This document shows, in pieces, positions 1 through 7,893 of a stretch of DNA of 64,000 bases (position 1 is its first letter; every line of letters begins with the position of its first letter). Position numbers and translations under genes: made by a program. The DNA lies in the NCBI GenBank assembly GCA_964646605.1, contig CAZYEX010000099.1, forward strand, positions 62,001-126,000, written 5' to 3'. The notes beneath the pieces are model-generated. The model made no database searches and was not told where the DNA came from. It saw nothing but the letters and a program-made list of their open reading frames with translations. The DNA comes from SBAX01 sp964646605. GTDB lineage: Bacteria; Planctomycetota; Phycisphaerae; UBA1845.

Positions 1-824
1 CCGTCGAGGGTGACGCCGGCGACTTTGGGATCGTGGGCGAAGGCGAGGATCCAGCGGTGCTCGATGGCGTTGCGGAGGATCTGCGTCTTCTCGGCGATCG
101 TAGTGAGGGGGTGGAGATCATAGGCCATCACCCAGGCGAGTCGAAGGTGAGCGACGGTGGGCACCAAATCGCCGACGAACAGCAATTTCGCGCCCTCGTC
201 GGCGACGACGGGGTGCAAGTGGTAGGGCGTGTGGCCGTGGGAGACGAACCACTCGATGCCGGGGATTTCGGACGCAGGGTTCTCACCTTCGACGAAACGC
301 AAGAGACCCGCCTGCTCCAGCCCGGCGAAATCCTCGGGGAGGAACGACGCCCGATCCTTCACGTTCGGGTGATGGGCGTGTTCCCATTGATTGCGGTGAA
401 TCCAATGCCGCGCATTGGGGAAGCAGGGTACGGTCCGTTCGCCGGGGTCGTCGAACCAGTCGGTCAGCCCGCCGTTGTGATCGAAGTGTAGGTGCGTGAC
501 GACGACGTCGGTTACGTCGTTGGCGTTCAGCCCTAGTCCTGTCAGGACGTTTGGGATCGCGTGAGGATCGTGCCGGATGGCGAAGCGGTCGGCTTTTTCC
601 TTGGTCCATTTGGTTCCGCAGCCGGTGTCGGCGAGGATCACGCGGCGCCGCTCGCGGTCGAGGACCAGGAGGGTGCGTGTGGCGAGGAAAATGCGGTTTT
701 GGTCGTCGAATTCGACGGCGTTGCCCCACAGGACTTTGGGGACGACGCCGAACATGGCCCCGCCGTCTAAGCGAAACGTTCCGGTGACGACCGAGTAGAC
801 CTCGAATCTTCCCACCCGCAGCAT
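1..824 (-). CDS. MBL-fold metallo-hydrolase (C-terminus cut by window edge)
   Basis: Hydrolase of the metallo-beta-lactamase fold; substrate not determinable. About 274 residues are visible from an ATG at 824, and the reading frame is open to the left edge, so the C-terminus lies outside the window. The metal-binding signature THLHFDHNGG is near residues 109-118. It is followed by a GHTPYHLHP segment and LFVGDLVP, which supply the later His and Asp ligands expected of the fold. There is no signal peptide, so a cytoplasmic enzyme is likely. It could be a lactonase or a glyoxalase II-like enzyme; nothing in the context decides. It is divergent from the SGNH gene. Confidence 0.85.
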   Translation of the reverse strand, partial: MLRVGRFEVYSVVTGTFRLDGGAMFGVVPKVLWGNAVEFDDQNRIFLATRTLLVLDRERRRVILADTGCGTKWTKEKADRFAIRHDPHAIPNVLTGLGLNANDVTDVVVTHLHFDHNGGLTDWFDDPGERTVPCFPNARHWIHRNQWEHAHHPNVKDRASFLPEDFAGLEQAGLLRFVEGENPASEIPGIEWFVSHGHTPYHLHPVVADEGAKLLFVGDLVPTVAHLRLAWVMAYDLHPLTTIAEKTQILRNAIEHRWILAFAHDPKVAGVTLD

Positions 825-934
825 GGCGGGGAGTGTACCTTGCGGAGCGACCTTTCATCCAGAATGGGGCTGAACTGCGCGTCTAGAAGTGCCGATAACT
901 CGTCGCCGGCTGGGCCGGACGGGAGCGGTACGAC

Positions 935-2065
935 TTGTCCTCCATCGTCAGCACTTGGTCATTTCGCACGGGGGGGGCGACCGCTTCGCGCGTCGTCGCA
1001 ACGAGCAATTCCCGCCGGACCGTTCACACCCTGGTCTGGGCGGTCGTCATTTTGGGCGTCGGGGAGGGCGGACTGCGCGTTCGGGCGTGGTATCGGCACG
1101 GAGCGGCGTCAGCGGTCGCCGACCTGTACGAACCGGACGAATCGCTGGGACGCCGGCCTCGACCTGGGGCGAAAATTCAGGGGGCGCTGCGGCAGGTTTC
1201 CATCAACCGAATGGGTTTCCGCGGGGCGGAGGTGCCGATGCCCAAGCCCGCGCGGATCACGCGGATCGCGGCGGTGGGGGATTCGACGACCTTCGGTCTG
1301 GAGGCTGAGTCTGATGATCGGGTGTGGGTGGCGCGGCTTGCGGACAAGCTGAATTCGGCGGGACCCCACTCGACCCATGACGCCGTGAACGCGGCGGTGC
1401 CTGGCTACACGTTGGCCATGAGCATGGAACGACTTCTTCGCGACGTCGCCCCGCTGAACCCGGACGTGGTGATCGTTCAACAGATCGTGGCCGACGTTGC
1501 CGCCCACGGTCGGAGGCAGTTCGGGAACGCCGTCGGCGACGACTCGGTGTCGAGGAAGATCGCCAGACTGTTTCAAGAGTATTCGGTGCTGGTGAACGTG
1601 GTCCAGCAGAATGCGGCCCCGTGGATCGCGCGGTTCATGCCTCAGCAGCGTCGTGATCGGGTGGATGAACGCGGCGTCGAGGAGTTCTCGCAGCGATTGG
1701 GCGAACTAGTGCGGGTTTGCCGTGAGCGAGGATGGGCGTTGATCCTCTGCACGACGCCGCGGTCCTTCGGCGATCCGTCCTCGCACGAGGATCAGTACAT
1801 GCTGGCGGCGACGGCGTTGGCGAACAATCCGGCTCTTTCGCTTGCCGGATTGAACGATGCGTACGACCGCTACAACGAGGCGGTGCGGAGCGTGGCCGCA
1901 GTCCACGATGTGCGGCTGGTGGATTTGGATCGTCTGATCCCGCGCGGGGCGACGTACTTCGTGGACGCCGTGCATCCCAACGACGCGGGGCACGAACGGA
2001 TCGCGGAACTTCTCGCTGAGGAGCTTTCCGGCGACTTGGAAGAGAGTCATCTGGCGCGGCACTGA
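935..2065 (+). CDS. SGNH/GDSL-family hydrolase, membrane-anchored, paired with MBOAT
   Basis: SGNH hydrolase-fold protein of 376 residues. Block I is GDSTTFG near residue 113, and the catalytic Asp-His block is DAVHPNDAGH near the C-terminus. An N-terminal hydrophobic segment (residues about 30-50) should anchor it, with the catalytic domain outside the cytoplasmic membrane. The start is a TTG with GGGAG about nine bases upstream. Five bases separate it from the following MBOAT acyltransferase. Such pairs (as in AlgI/AlgJ or Pat systems) add or move acetyl groups on exported polysaccharides, so the likely role is polysaccharide O-acetylation or deacetylation. The pairing is seen; the substrate is inferred. 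Confidence 0.8.
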   Translation: MSSIVSTWSFRTGGATASRVVATSNSRRTVHTLVWAVVILGVGEGGLRVRAWYRHGAASAVADLYEPDESLGRRPRPGAKIQGALRQVSINRMGFRGAEVPMPKPARITRIAAVGDSTTFGLEAESDDRVWVARLADKLNSAGPHSTHDAVNAAVPGYTLAMSMERLLRDVAPLNPDVVIVQQIVADVAAHGRRQFGNAVGDDSVSRKIARLFQEYSVLVNVVQQNAAPWIARFMPQQRRDRVDERGVEEFSQRLGELVRVCRERGWALILCTTPRSFGDPSSHEDQYMLAATALANNPALSLAGLNDAYDRYNEAVRSVAAVHDVRLVDLDRLIPRGATYFVDAVHPNDAGHERIAELLAEELSGDLEESHLARH

Positions 2066-2070
2066 TTCGC

Positions 2071-3492
2071 ATGGCCTTTCACAGCGCCCATTTTCTGATC
2101 TTCTTCCCGATCGTCCTCTGCGTGTCGTGGAGCCTGCGGCGCAGCGCGATTTTGCGGCAACTCTTCCTCCTCGCGGCCAGCTATTACTTCTACATGTCGT
2201 GGAACGCGACCTACGGGTTGTTGATGCTGGCGACGACGGCGCTGGACTACTGGGTTGCCTTGGGAATGGCCGCCAGTGGCACGCAGCGGGCTCGGCGGGC
2301 GTGGTTGGCGACCACCCTGGTGGGGAATCTCGGCGTGCTGTTCGTGTTCAAGTATTACAACTTCGCCATGGACAGCGCGGCGCAGACTTTTGATTGGTTC
2401 GGATGGGCGTGGCCGATTCCGCACCACAGCCTGCTGCTGCCCGTGGGAATCAGTTTCTACACGTTCCAGAGTTTCAGCTATACGATCGACGTGTACCGCG
2501 GCGAGTTGCAGCCCACGCGGAGTTTCCTGAAGTTCGCGTTGTTCATCTCGTTTTTCCCGCAGCTTGTGGCGGGGCCGATCGTTCGGGCCTCGACGTTTTT
2601 GCCGCAGCTCGAAAGCGAACCGCGTTTCAACGATCGCAAGGCCGAGGCGGGGCTGGGGCGCATTCTGTACGGCCTGTTTCGGAAGGTGTGCATCGCCGAT
2701 GTCCTGGCGGTGACACTCGTGGACCCGGTCTTTGCGGACCCCGGTTCGCATGGAGCGGGCATGTTGCTGCTGGCCATGTACGGGTATGCCTTTCAGGTGT
2801 ACTACGACTTCTCCGCGTACAGCGACATCGCCATCGGGGCGGCGCAGATGCTGGGGTACGAGCTGCCCGAGAACTTCAATCGTCCGTACATCGCCACGAG
2901 CATCGGCAACTTCTGGCGGCGGTGGCACCTGTCGCTTTCGACATGGCTGCGGGATTACTTGTACTTTCCCTTGGGGGGGAGCCGGGGGAAGACGTGGCAA
3001 ACGGCGCGGAATCTCGGCATCGTGATGCTGTTGGGCGGGTTGTGGCACGGGGCCTCGTGGGGGTTTGTGATCTGGGGTGCGTTACAGGGGGCGTTCCTGG
3101 CCGCCGGGCGAATCTTTCACGCTTACTCCGGGATCGACCCGGATCGGGCCGACCAGCCGATGGTGAGCCGACTGGCGCGGATCGTCGTGACCTTCCACCA
3201 ATTCGCCTTATGCCTCATCATGTTTCGCTCGCCGGACTTCGCCACGATTTCGTCGTACTACTCCGGGCTGTTTGGCGCTGCCCCGGGGACGATCCATGTG
3301 CCGCCGATTGCTCTGCTGGTTCTGTTGATCGGAGCGGTTTTGGAGTGGGCGCCCCGGTCCGTGCTCGCGGGGGTCGGGCGGACGTACCTTCGGGTTCCCA
3401 CGCCGATCCAAGCCGGGGTGGTGGTCGCCAGCCTCCTCCTTTTCAGCGTGGTCGGCGGAAGCGCCACGCCCTTCATCTACTTTCAGTTTTGA
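2071..3492 (+). CDS. MBOAT-family membrane O-acyltransferase (AlgI-like)
   Basis: Multi-pass membrane-bound O-acyltransferase of 473 residues, a usual length for the AlgI/DltB branch. The conserved core is clear: NRPYIATSIGNFWRRWHLSL followed by WLRDYLYFPLGGSRG, then GLWHGASWGF with the invariant catalytic His. The family passes acyl groups across the membrane to exported glycans. It starts at an ATG five bases after the SGNH gene and is probably translated from the same mRNA, so the two likely form one O-acylation unit. The acceptor polymer is unknown; the exopolysaccharide locus at 10-22 kb is a candidate but is not adjacent. Confidence 0.92.
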   Translation: MAFHSAHFLIFFPIVLCVSWSLRRSAILRQLFLLAASYYFYMSWNATYGLLMLATTALDYWVALGMAASGTQRARRAWLATTLVGNLGVLFVFKYYNFAMDSAAQTFDWFGWAWPIPHHSLLLPVGISFYTFQSFSYTIDVYRGELQPTRSFLKFALFISFFPQLVAGPIVRASTFLPQLESEPRFNDRKAEAGLGRILYGLFRKVCIADVLAVTLVDPVFADPGSHGAGMLLLAMYGYAFQVYYDFSAYSDIAIGAAQMLGYELPENFNRPYIATSIGNFWRRWHLSLSTWLRDYLYFPLGGSRGKTWQTARNLGIVMLLGGLWHGASWGFVIWGALQGAFLAAGRIFHAYSGIDPDRADQPMVSRLARIVVTFHQFALCLIMFRSPDFATISSYYSGLFGAAPGTIHVPPIALLVLLIGAVLEWAPRSVLAGVGRTYLRVPTPIQAGVVVASLLLFSVVGGSATPFIYFQF

Positions 3493-3683
3493 GTCCTACC
3501 CTCCGGGGGTCGATCGCCCTTTTCCCTGTCAACTTGGGTAGTCCCGGCCACTGCGATTCCTATTTCCCAAGTGGATTTTTCGCTTGAGGGGCGGGCGACG
3601 GGCGGTCACAATGCCGAGCCTTGGGTCGAAGTCGCCACCCGCGCGGGCGCGGCCGAAGAAGCGTCGGGCTCACAAGGATTGAT

Positions 3684-5294
3684 ATGTCACAGAAACAAGA
3701 ATGGGGTACCCGCCTGGGCGTGATCCTCGCGGTCGCGGGTTCGGCGGTGGGGTTGGGGAACTTTCTTCGGTTCCCTGGTCAAGCAGCGGCGAACGGGGGC
3801 GGGGCTTTCATGATCCCGTACTTCTGCGCGCTGCTGTTTCTGGGAATCCCGATCGGCTGGGCGGAGTGGACGATGGGCAAGTACGGCGGTCGCAAGGGAC
3901 TGCATTCCTCGCCGTCGATCCTGGGCGTATTCGGGCGCGGGCGCACGTTTCGTTATCTGGGGGTGATCGGGGTTTTGATCCCTCTGGCGGTGTCGTTCTA
4001 CTACACCTACATCGAGGCGTGGTGCTTGGGGTATTGCTGGCAGTACCTCACCGGAGGGATCGGCATTCAAGTTGGAGCGCCGGTGGAAGAGCAAACGGCG
4101 ATTGCGGCGAAGTTTTACAACGACTTCACCGGGCGGGGCGCGAACGGCGTGCTGGCGGCGGGGTCGATCCAGACGTTTGTGTTTTGGGTGATCACTTTCA
4201 CGGTCAACATCTGGCTGGTGTTCCGAGGCATCTCGAAGGGCATCGAGAAGTTCGTGAGTTGGGCGATGCCGATGATGGCGGTTTGCGCGCTGATCGTGTT
4301 GATCCGCGTGCTGACGCTGGGCACTCCGGACCCGGCGAATCCCGAGGGGAACGTGGTGAACGGGCTCGGGTACATGTGGAACGCCGACTTCAGCAAGCTG
4401 TTTAACTCGCAGACCTGGCTGGCGGCGGCGGGACAGATTTTCTTCAGCTTGTCGGTGGGGTTCGGGGTCATCATCAACTACGCATCCTACATGAAGCGGG
4501 ACGACGACGTTGTTTTGTCGGGGCTGACCGCCTCGGCGACGAACGAGCTGTTCGAGGTCGGTTTCGGTGGGATGATTACGTTGACGGCTGCGTTCATATT
4601 CCTGGGTACGGCGAACATGATCGGGGCGGTACAGGGCGGGACGTTCGGGCTGGGGTTCACGACGCTTCCCGTGGTTTTCGCACACATGGGTTGGTTCGGC
4701 AATGTGATCGGAGCGATCTGGTTCTTCATGCTGTTTCTTGCGGCGATCACGAGTTCGATTTCGATGTACCAGCCGGCCCTGGCGTTCTTCGAGGAATCGC
4801 TGGGGTGGACGCGCAAGCAGGCGACGGTGCTGATGGTTTCCATCTGCGTGGTCGGGTCATTCCTGGTAATGTACTACAGCGTCGGAGGAATCTTCTGGTC
4901 GACGATCGACGATTGGGTGGGGACGTTCCTGATCTTCATTCTGGCGATGGTCCAGATCATCGCCTTCAGTTGGATTTTCGGGATCAAAAAGGGTTTGGAA
5001 GTGGCGCATGAAGGCGCACAGATGCGGATCGGGCCGTTCTACGCATTCATCATGAAGTATGTGACGCCGCTCTATTTGCTCATCGTGTTCGTTGCGTTCT
5101 GTATTCAGTATCTGCCAGGGTGGTTGAAGCAGGTCGCGGATGAGCCGCTTCGGCAGGGGGCGTTAGCGCTCGTGGGCGGCACGGCGCTTCTGCTGGTGAT
5201 TTGCACGGCGATCGGCGAGAAGCGATGGCGCGCGGCCGGTTTGGACATTGATGGGAAACTTCCGCCGAGCGACGGAAAGGGAGGACGCTCATGA
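3684..5294 (+). CDS. Sodium-dependent transporter, neurotransmitter:sodium symporter (NSS/SNF) family
   Basis: Secondary transporter of 536 residues with about twelve membrane segments. The first helix carries the sodium/substrate-site signature GSAVGLGNFLRFP followed by NGGGAF, as in LeuT and MhsT. Bacterial relatives import amino acids with sodium. The ATG at 3684 is chosen over an upstream start because AAGG lies just before it and MSQKQEWGTRLG matches the usual family N-terminus. Its stop overlaps the start of the next small gene (ATGA), which encodes a probable accessory subunit. Which amino acid is carried cannot be told from the sequence. Confidence 0.93.
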   Translation: MSQKQEWGTRLGVILAVAGSAVGLGNFLRFPGQAAANGGGAFMIPYFCALLFLGIPIGWAEWTMGKYGGRKGLHSSPSILGVFGRGRTFRYLGVIGVLIPLAVSFYYTYIEAWCLGYCWQYLTGGIGIQVGAPVEEQTAIAAKFYNDFTGRGANGVLAAGSIQTFVFWVITFTVNIWLVFRGISKGIEKFVSWAMPMMAVCALIVLIRVLTLGTPDPANPEGNVVNGLGYMWNADFSKLFNSQTWLAAAGQIFFSLSVGFGVIINYASYMKRDDDVVLSGLTASATNELFEVGFGGMITLTAAFIFLGTANMIGAVQGGTFGLGFTTLPVVFAHMGWFGNVIGAIWFFMLFLAAITSSISMYQPALAFFEESLGWTRKQATVLMVSICVVGSFLVMYYSVGGIFWSTIDDWVGTFLIFILAMVQIIAFSWIFGIKKGLEVAHEGAQMRIGPFYAFIMKYVTPLYLLIVFVAFCIQYLPGWLKQVADEPLRQGALALVGGTALLLVICTAIGEKRWRAAGLDIDGKLPPSDGKGGRS

Positions 5295-5443
5295 CGCCGC
5301 TGGGTTGGATTTTCATGCTTGCGTCGAATCTGTTCGTTTGGGGGCTGACGTTTGTGTGTTTCTATTGGGTTCTCACAACGCCCAGCGCGACCGAACACAT
5401 GGAATCGACGCTGGACATCGATACGCACCTTCGAGATCTGTGA
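5291..5443 (+). CDS. Small single-span protein, MetS-like NSS transporter small subunit
   Basis: A 50-residue protein starting MTPLGWIFMLASNLFVWG, with one strong membrane helix (about residues 5-30) and a short acidic tail ending near THLRDL. Its ATG overlaps the transporter stop codon by four bases (ATGA), a strong sign of translational coupling. Small one-helix proteins encoded directly after NSS transporters are known from the MetPS methionine system of Corynebacterium, where MetS is needed for transport. By position, size and topology this looks like the same kind of subunit. Similarity is judged by eye only. Confidence 0.75.
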   Translation: MTPLGWIFMLASNLFVWGLTFVCFYWVLTTPSATEHMESTLDIDTHLRDL

Positions 5444-5445
5444 CG

Positions 5446-5473
5446 GAATGTCGAATGGCGAATAGCGAAGATG
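5446..5473. repeat. Heptamer tandem repeat (four units, GAATGTC-like)
   Basis: Four consecutive 7-base units (GAATGTC, GAATGGC, GAATAGC, GAAGATG) directly after the stop codon of the small NSS-associated gene. The period is exactly seven. Similar period-7 strings occur at 7900, 46990 and 59289. Confidence 0.7.
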
Positions 5474-5496
5474 AAAAACGGGGGCCAAACGCTTTT

Positions 5497-6078
5497 TCAT
5501 CGCGCCTTGTTGCGTAGCGCCTCGTAGCCCTTCTCCCCGCCGTCGCCTCGTTCGACGGGGTATCCCAGGGTGGACCAGCCTTCCTTGATGATTTGGCCGG
5601 AGGGGTCGGCGACGCCGGCGAAACCGCCGGCGACGTTTCGTAGACTCTTGTAACCGGCTTGGGCGAGGATTTCGCAAGCGGCTGCGGAGCGACCGCCGGT
5701 CTTGCAGCCCACCAGGAGTTTCGTGTCCGGGGGGATGTTGGCCTGCACCACGGACAAGAATGTCTCGGTACGTTCCATTTTGCCGCTGGCAGGGTTGACC
5801 TCGGCGACCGGGATGTTGAGGGCTGCCGGCGGGTGGCCGTTGACGAATTCGGGCACGGTTCGCACGTCAAGATAGACGTACCCGCCGCCGTCCAGCAAGC
5901 GCTTGGCCTCGTCGGGTTGGATTTCGATCATGTTCATGGTGGTCTCCGCGACGGGTTCGCACGGGGACGGCGCTGAGGATGCGGAGTCGGCGGCTCCCTT
6001 GGGGTTCTGGCAACCCGCCAGACCCGCCAGGGCGAGCCCCGCGACCGCGCTTCGTAGCCTACTTTCCCGGCGACCCAT
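5497..6078 (-). CDS. Rhodanese-domain lipoprotein
   Basis: A 193-residue protein with a lipoprotein signal peptide: charged start, hydrophobic stretch AVAGLALAGLAG, and lipobox LAGC at about residues 20-23. The mature part, after a short Ser/Pro linker, is one rhodanese domain: YLDVRTVPEFVNGHPPAALN, then the active-site loop VGCKTGGRSAAAC with the catalytic Cys, then AGYKSLRNVAGG. Likely role: handling sulfane sulfur or redox chemistry at the membrane or periplasm. It is convergent with the NSS unit and divergent from the tldD-like gene. The substrate is unknown. Confidence 0.88.
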   Translation of the reverse strand: MGRRESRLRSAVAGLALAGLAGCQNPKGAADSASSAPSPCEPVAETTMNMIEIQPDEAKRLLDGGGYVYLDVRTVPEFVNGHPPAALNIPVAEVNPASGKMERTETFLSVVQANIPPDTKLLVGCKTGGRSAAACEILAQAGYKSLRNVAGGFAGVADPSGQIIKEGWSTLGYPVERGDGGEKGYEALRNKAR

Positions 6079-6174
6079 TCGCGGCTATTGTCGATAGACA
6101 ACGGCTTGGGTCAAGCCTAGGCTCGGCGATGGGGTCAAGGTTCGTCGCCGCATAGGCCGGGATGTGAGGATGGC

Positions 6175-7893
6175 ATGCGAATGTTGTGGACCAGGTTGTT
6201 CCTGATCGTTGGATCGGCGGCCCTTGTCGCCCGGGGAGACACCCCCTCCGCGTCGCCGGCCTCGAAAGCGGCCCCGGCGCCGCTGATGCAGTACCTCGTC
6301 GACGAGCTGGAATACTCGATGAAGAACCTGCTCGCCAACGACGACGTGCGGCCCTACTTTCTGAACTACACGGTCTACGAGGAGCAGACGGCCACCATCG
6401 GCGCGACCCTGGGGACCATCACCCAGGACCAACGCAACCGCGACCGCAACCTGAACATCGACCTGCGGGTGGGGGATTACAAAATCGACAACACCCACCA
6501 GCTTCGCGGCGGCGGGCCCTCGCACGTCTTCGGGAATGGGAACATCCCCTTGCCCTTGCAGGACGAGGCGGACGCCGTTCGTCACGCCCTGTGGTATCAC
6601 ACGGATCGCATCTTCAAGAATGCTGCCAAGCGGCTGTCACAAGTGAAAACCGACCTGAAGGTCAAGGTGGAGGAAGAGGATCGCTCGGATGATTTCAGCC
6701 GCGAGGAGGCGCACACCTACCACGAGCCCCCGGTGGCGCTGGTCTTCGACGGTGAGCAGTGGACGCGGCGGCTGCGGAAACTTTCCGCCGTCGCCCGCGC
6801 CTTCCCGCTCATTTACGCTTCCAACGTGACGATCGGCGCCTACGCGGGAACCCGTTGGATCGTGACCAGCGAAGGCACTCGACTTCAGACCACGGAGCGC
6901 CGATACCGTGTCACCATGTACGCCGGAACGAAAGCCGAGGACGGAATGGAGCTCAGTCAGTTCTCCGACTTCAATGCCGCCTCGCCCGAGCGCCTGCCCG
7001 CCGACGCGGAGATCGAGAAGGCGTTTCGCGGTGTGATTGGGCAGGTGCTGGCGCTGCGGGAGGCCCCTCTGGCCGAGCCGTACATCGGTCCGGCGATTCT
7101 CCGCAATCGCGCCAGCGGCGTCTTCTTCCACGAAATCTTCGGACATCGCGTTGAAGGACATCGCCAAAAGGACGTCACCGAGGGACAGACCTTCACCAAG
7201 AAACTCAACCACCCGGTTCTTCCGTCCTTCATCAGCGTGTATGACGATCCGACGATGGCCACCATAGTGGACGTGGACCTGCGGGGGTTCTATCGCTTCG
7301 ATGATGAGGGGGTCGCCTCGACGCGAGTGCCGTTGGTGGATGGCGGCGTGCTCAAGACCTTCCTGATGAGTCGCAGTCCGGTGGCTGGATGTCCCAAGTC
7401 CAACGGACACGGACGACGCCAGTCGGGCAACGCCGTCGTCGCCCGGCAGGGTAACCTCACGGTGGAGTCCACCAAGCAGCTTTCCTTCCCGAAACTCAAA
7501 CAGGCCATGATCGAGGAGTGTACCCAACAGGGTAAGCCGTATGGGTTGCTGTTCGAGGACATTTCCGGCGGGTTCACCACGACCAGTCGCCGCGGACCTC
7601 AGTCCTTCAAGGTCCTGCCGATTGTTGTATACAAAGTGCATGCCGATGGCCGCCCGGACGAGCTGATTCGCGGCGCGGACATTGTCGGTACGCCGTTAAC
7701 CTCCTTCGAGAAAATCCTCGCCACCGGAGACGACATCGGCGTCTTCAACGGATCGTGCGGGGCGGAGTCGGGCTGGGTGCCGGTGTCGGCGGCGTCGCCG
7801 AGTATTCTCGTGCAAACCATCGAGATCGAGAAGCGAACGCGCGACCAGTCGCGCCCGCCGATCCTTCTCTCGCCGCTGGCCCTGAAACCATAA
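6175..7893 (+). CDS. Exported TldD-like metalloprotease
   Basis: TldD/PmbA-family protein of 572 residues. The metal-binding motif HEIFGH (residues about 319-324, in ASGVFFHEIFGHRVEGHR) marks it as the catalytic TldD-type partner. Unlike cytoplasmic TldD (about 480 residues) it begins with a hydrophobic signal-like stretch, LWTRLFLIVGSAALVARG, so it is probably exported. The ATG at 6175 follows GAGG by five bases. Its stop overlaps the start of a second family member (TAATG), which fits the known TldD/TldE heterodimer that degrades unfolded peptides. Export of such a pair is inferred from the N-termini. Confidence 0.88.
   Translation: MRMLWTRLFLIVGSAALVARGDTPSASPASKAAPAPLMQYLVDELEYSMKNLLANDDVRPYFLNYTVYEEQTATIGATLGTITQDQRNRDRNLNIDLRVGDYKIDNTHQLRGGGPSHVFGNGNIPLPLQDEADAVRHALWYHTDRIFKNAAKRLSQVKTDLKVKVEEEDRSDDFSREEAHTYHEPPVALVFDGEQWTRRLRKLSAVARAFPLIYASNVTIGAYAGTRWIVTSEGTRLQTTERRYRVTMYAGTKAEDGMELSQFSDFNAASPERLPADAEIEKAFRGVIGQVLALREAPLAEPYIGPAILRNRASGVFFHEIFGHRVEGHRQKDVTEGQTFTKKLNHPVLPSFISVYDDPTMATIVDVDLRGFYRFDDEGVASTRVPLVDGGVLKTFLMSRSPVAGCPKSNGHGRRQSGNAVVARQGNLTVESTKQLSFPKLKQAMIEECTQQGKPYGLLFEDISGGFTTTSRRGPQSFKVLPIVVYKVHADGRPDELIRGADIVGTPLTSFEKILATGDDIGVFNGSCGAESGWVPVSAASPSILVQTIEIEKRTRDQSRPPILLSPLALKP

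Noticed and set aside
2047..3048. A 333-residue minus-strand frame antisense to the MBOAT gene.
   Set aside because: It is rich in Arg/Gln/Pro with no motif; the plus-strand MBOAT core is unambiguous.
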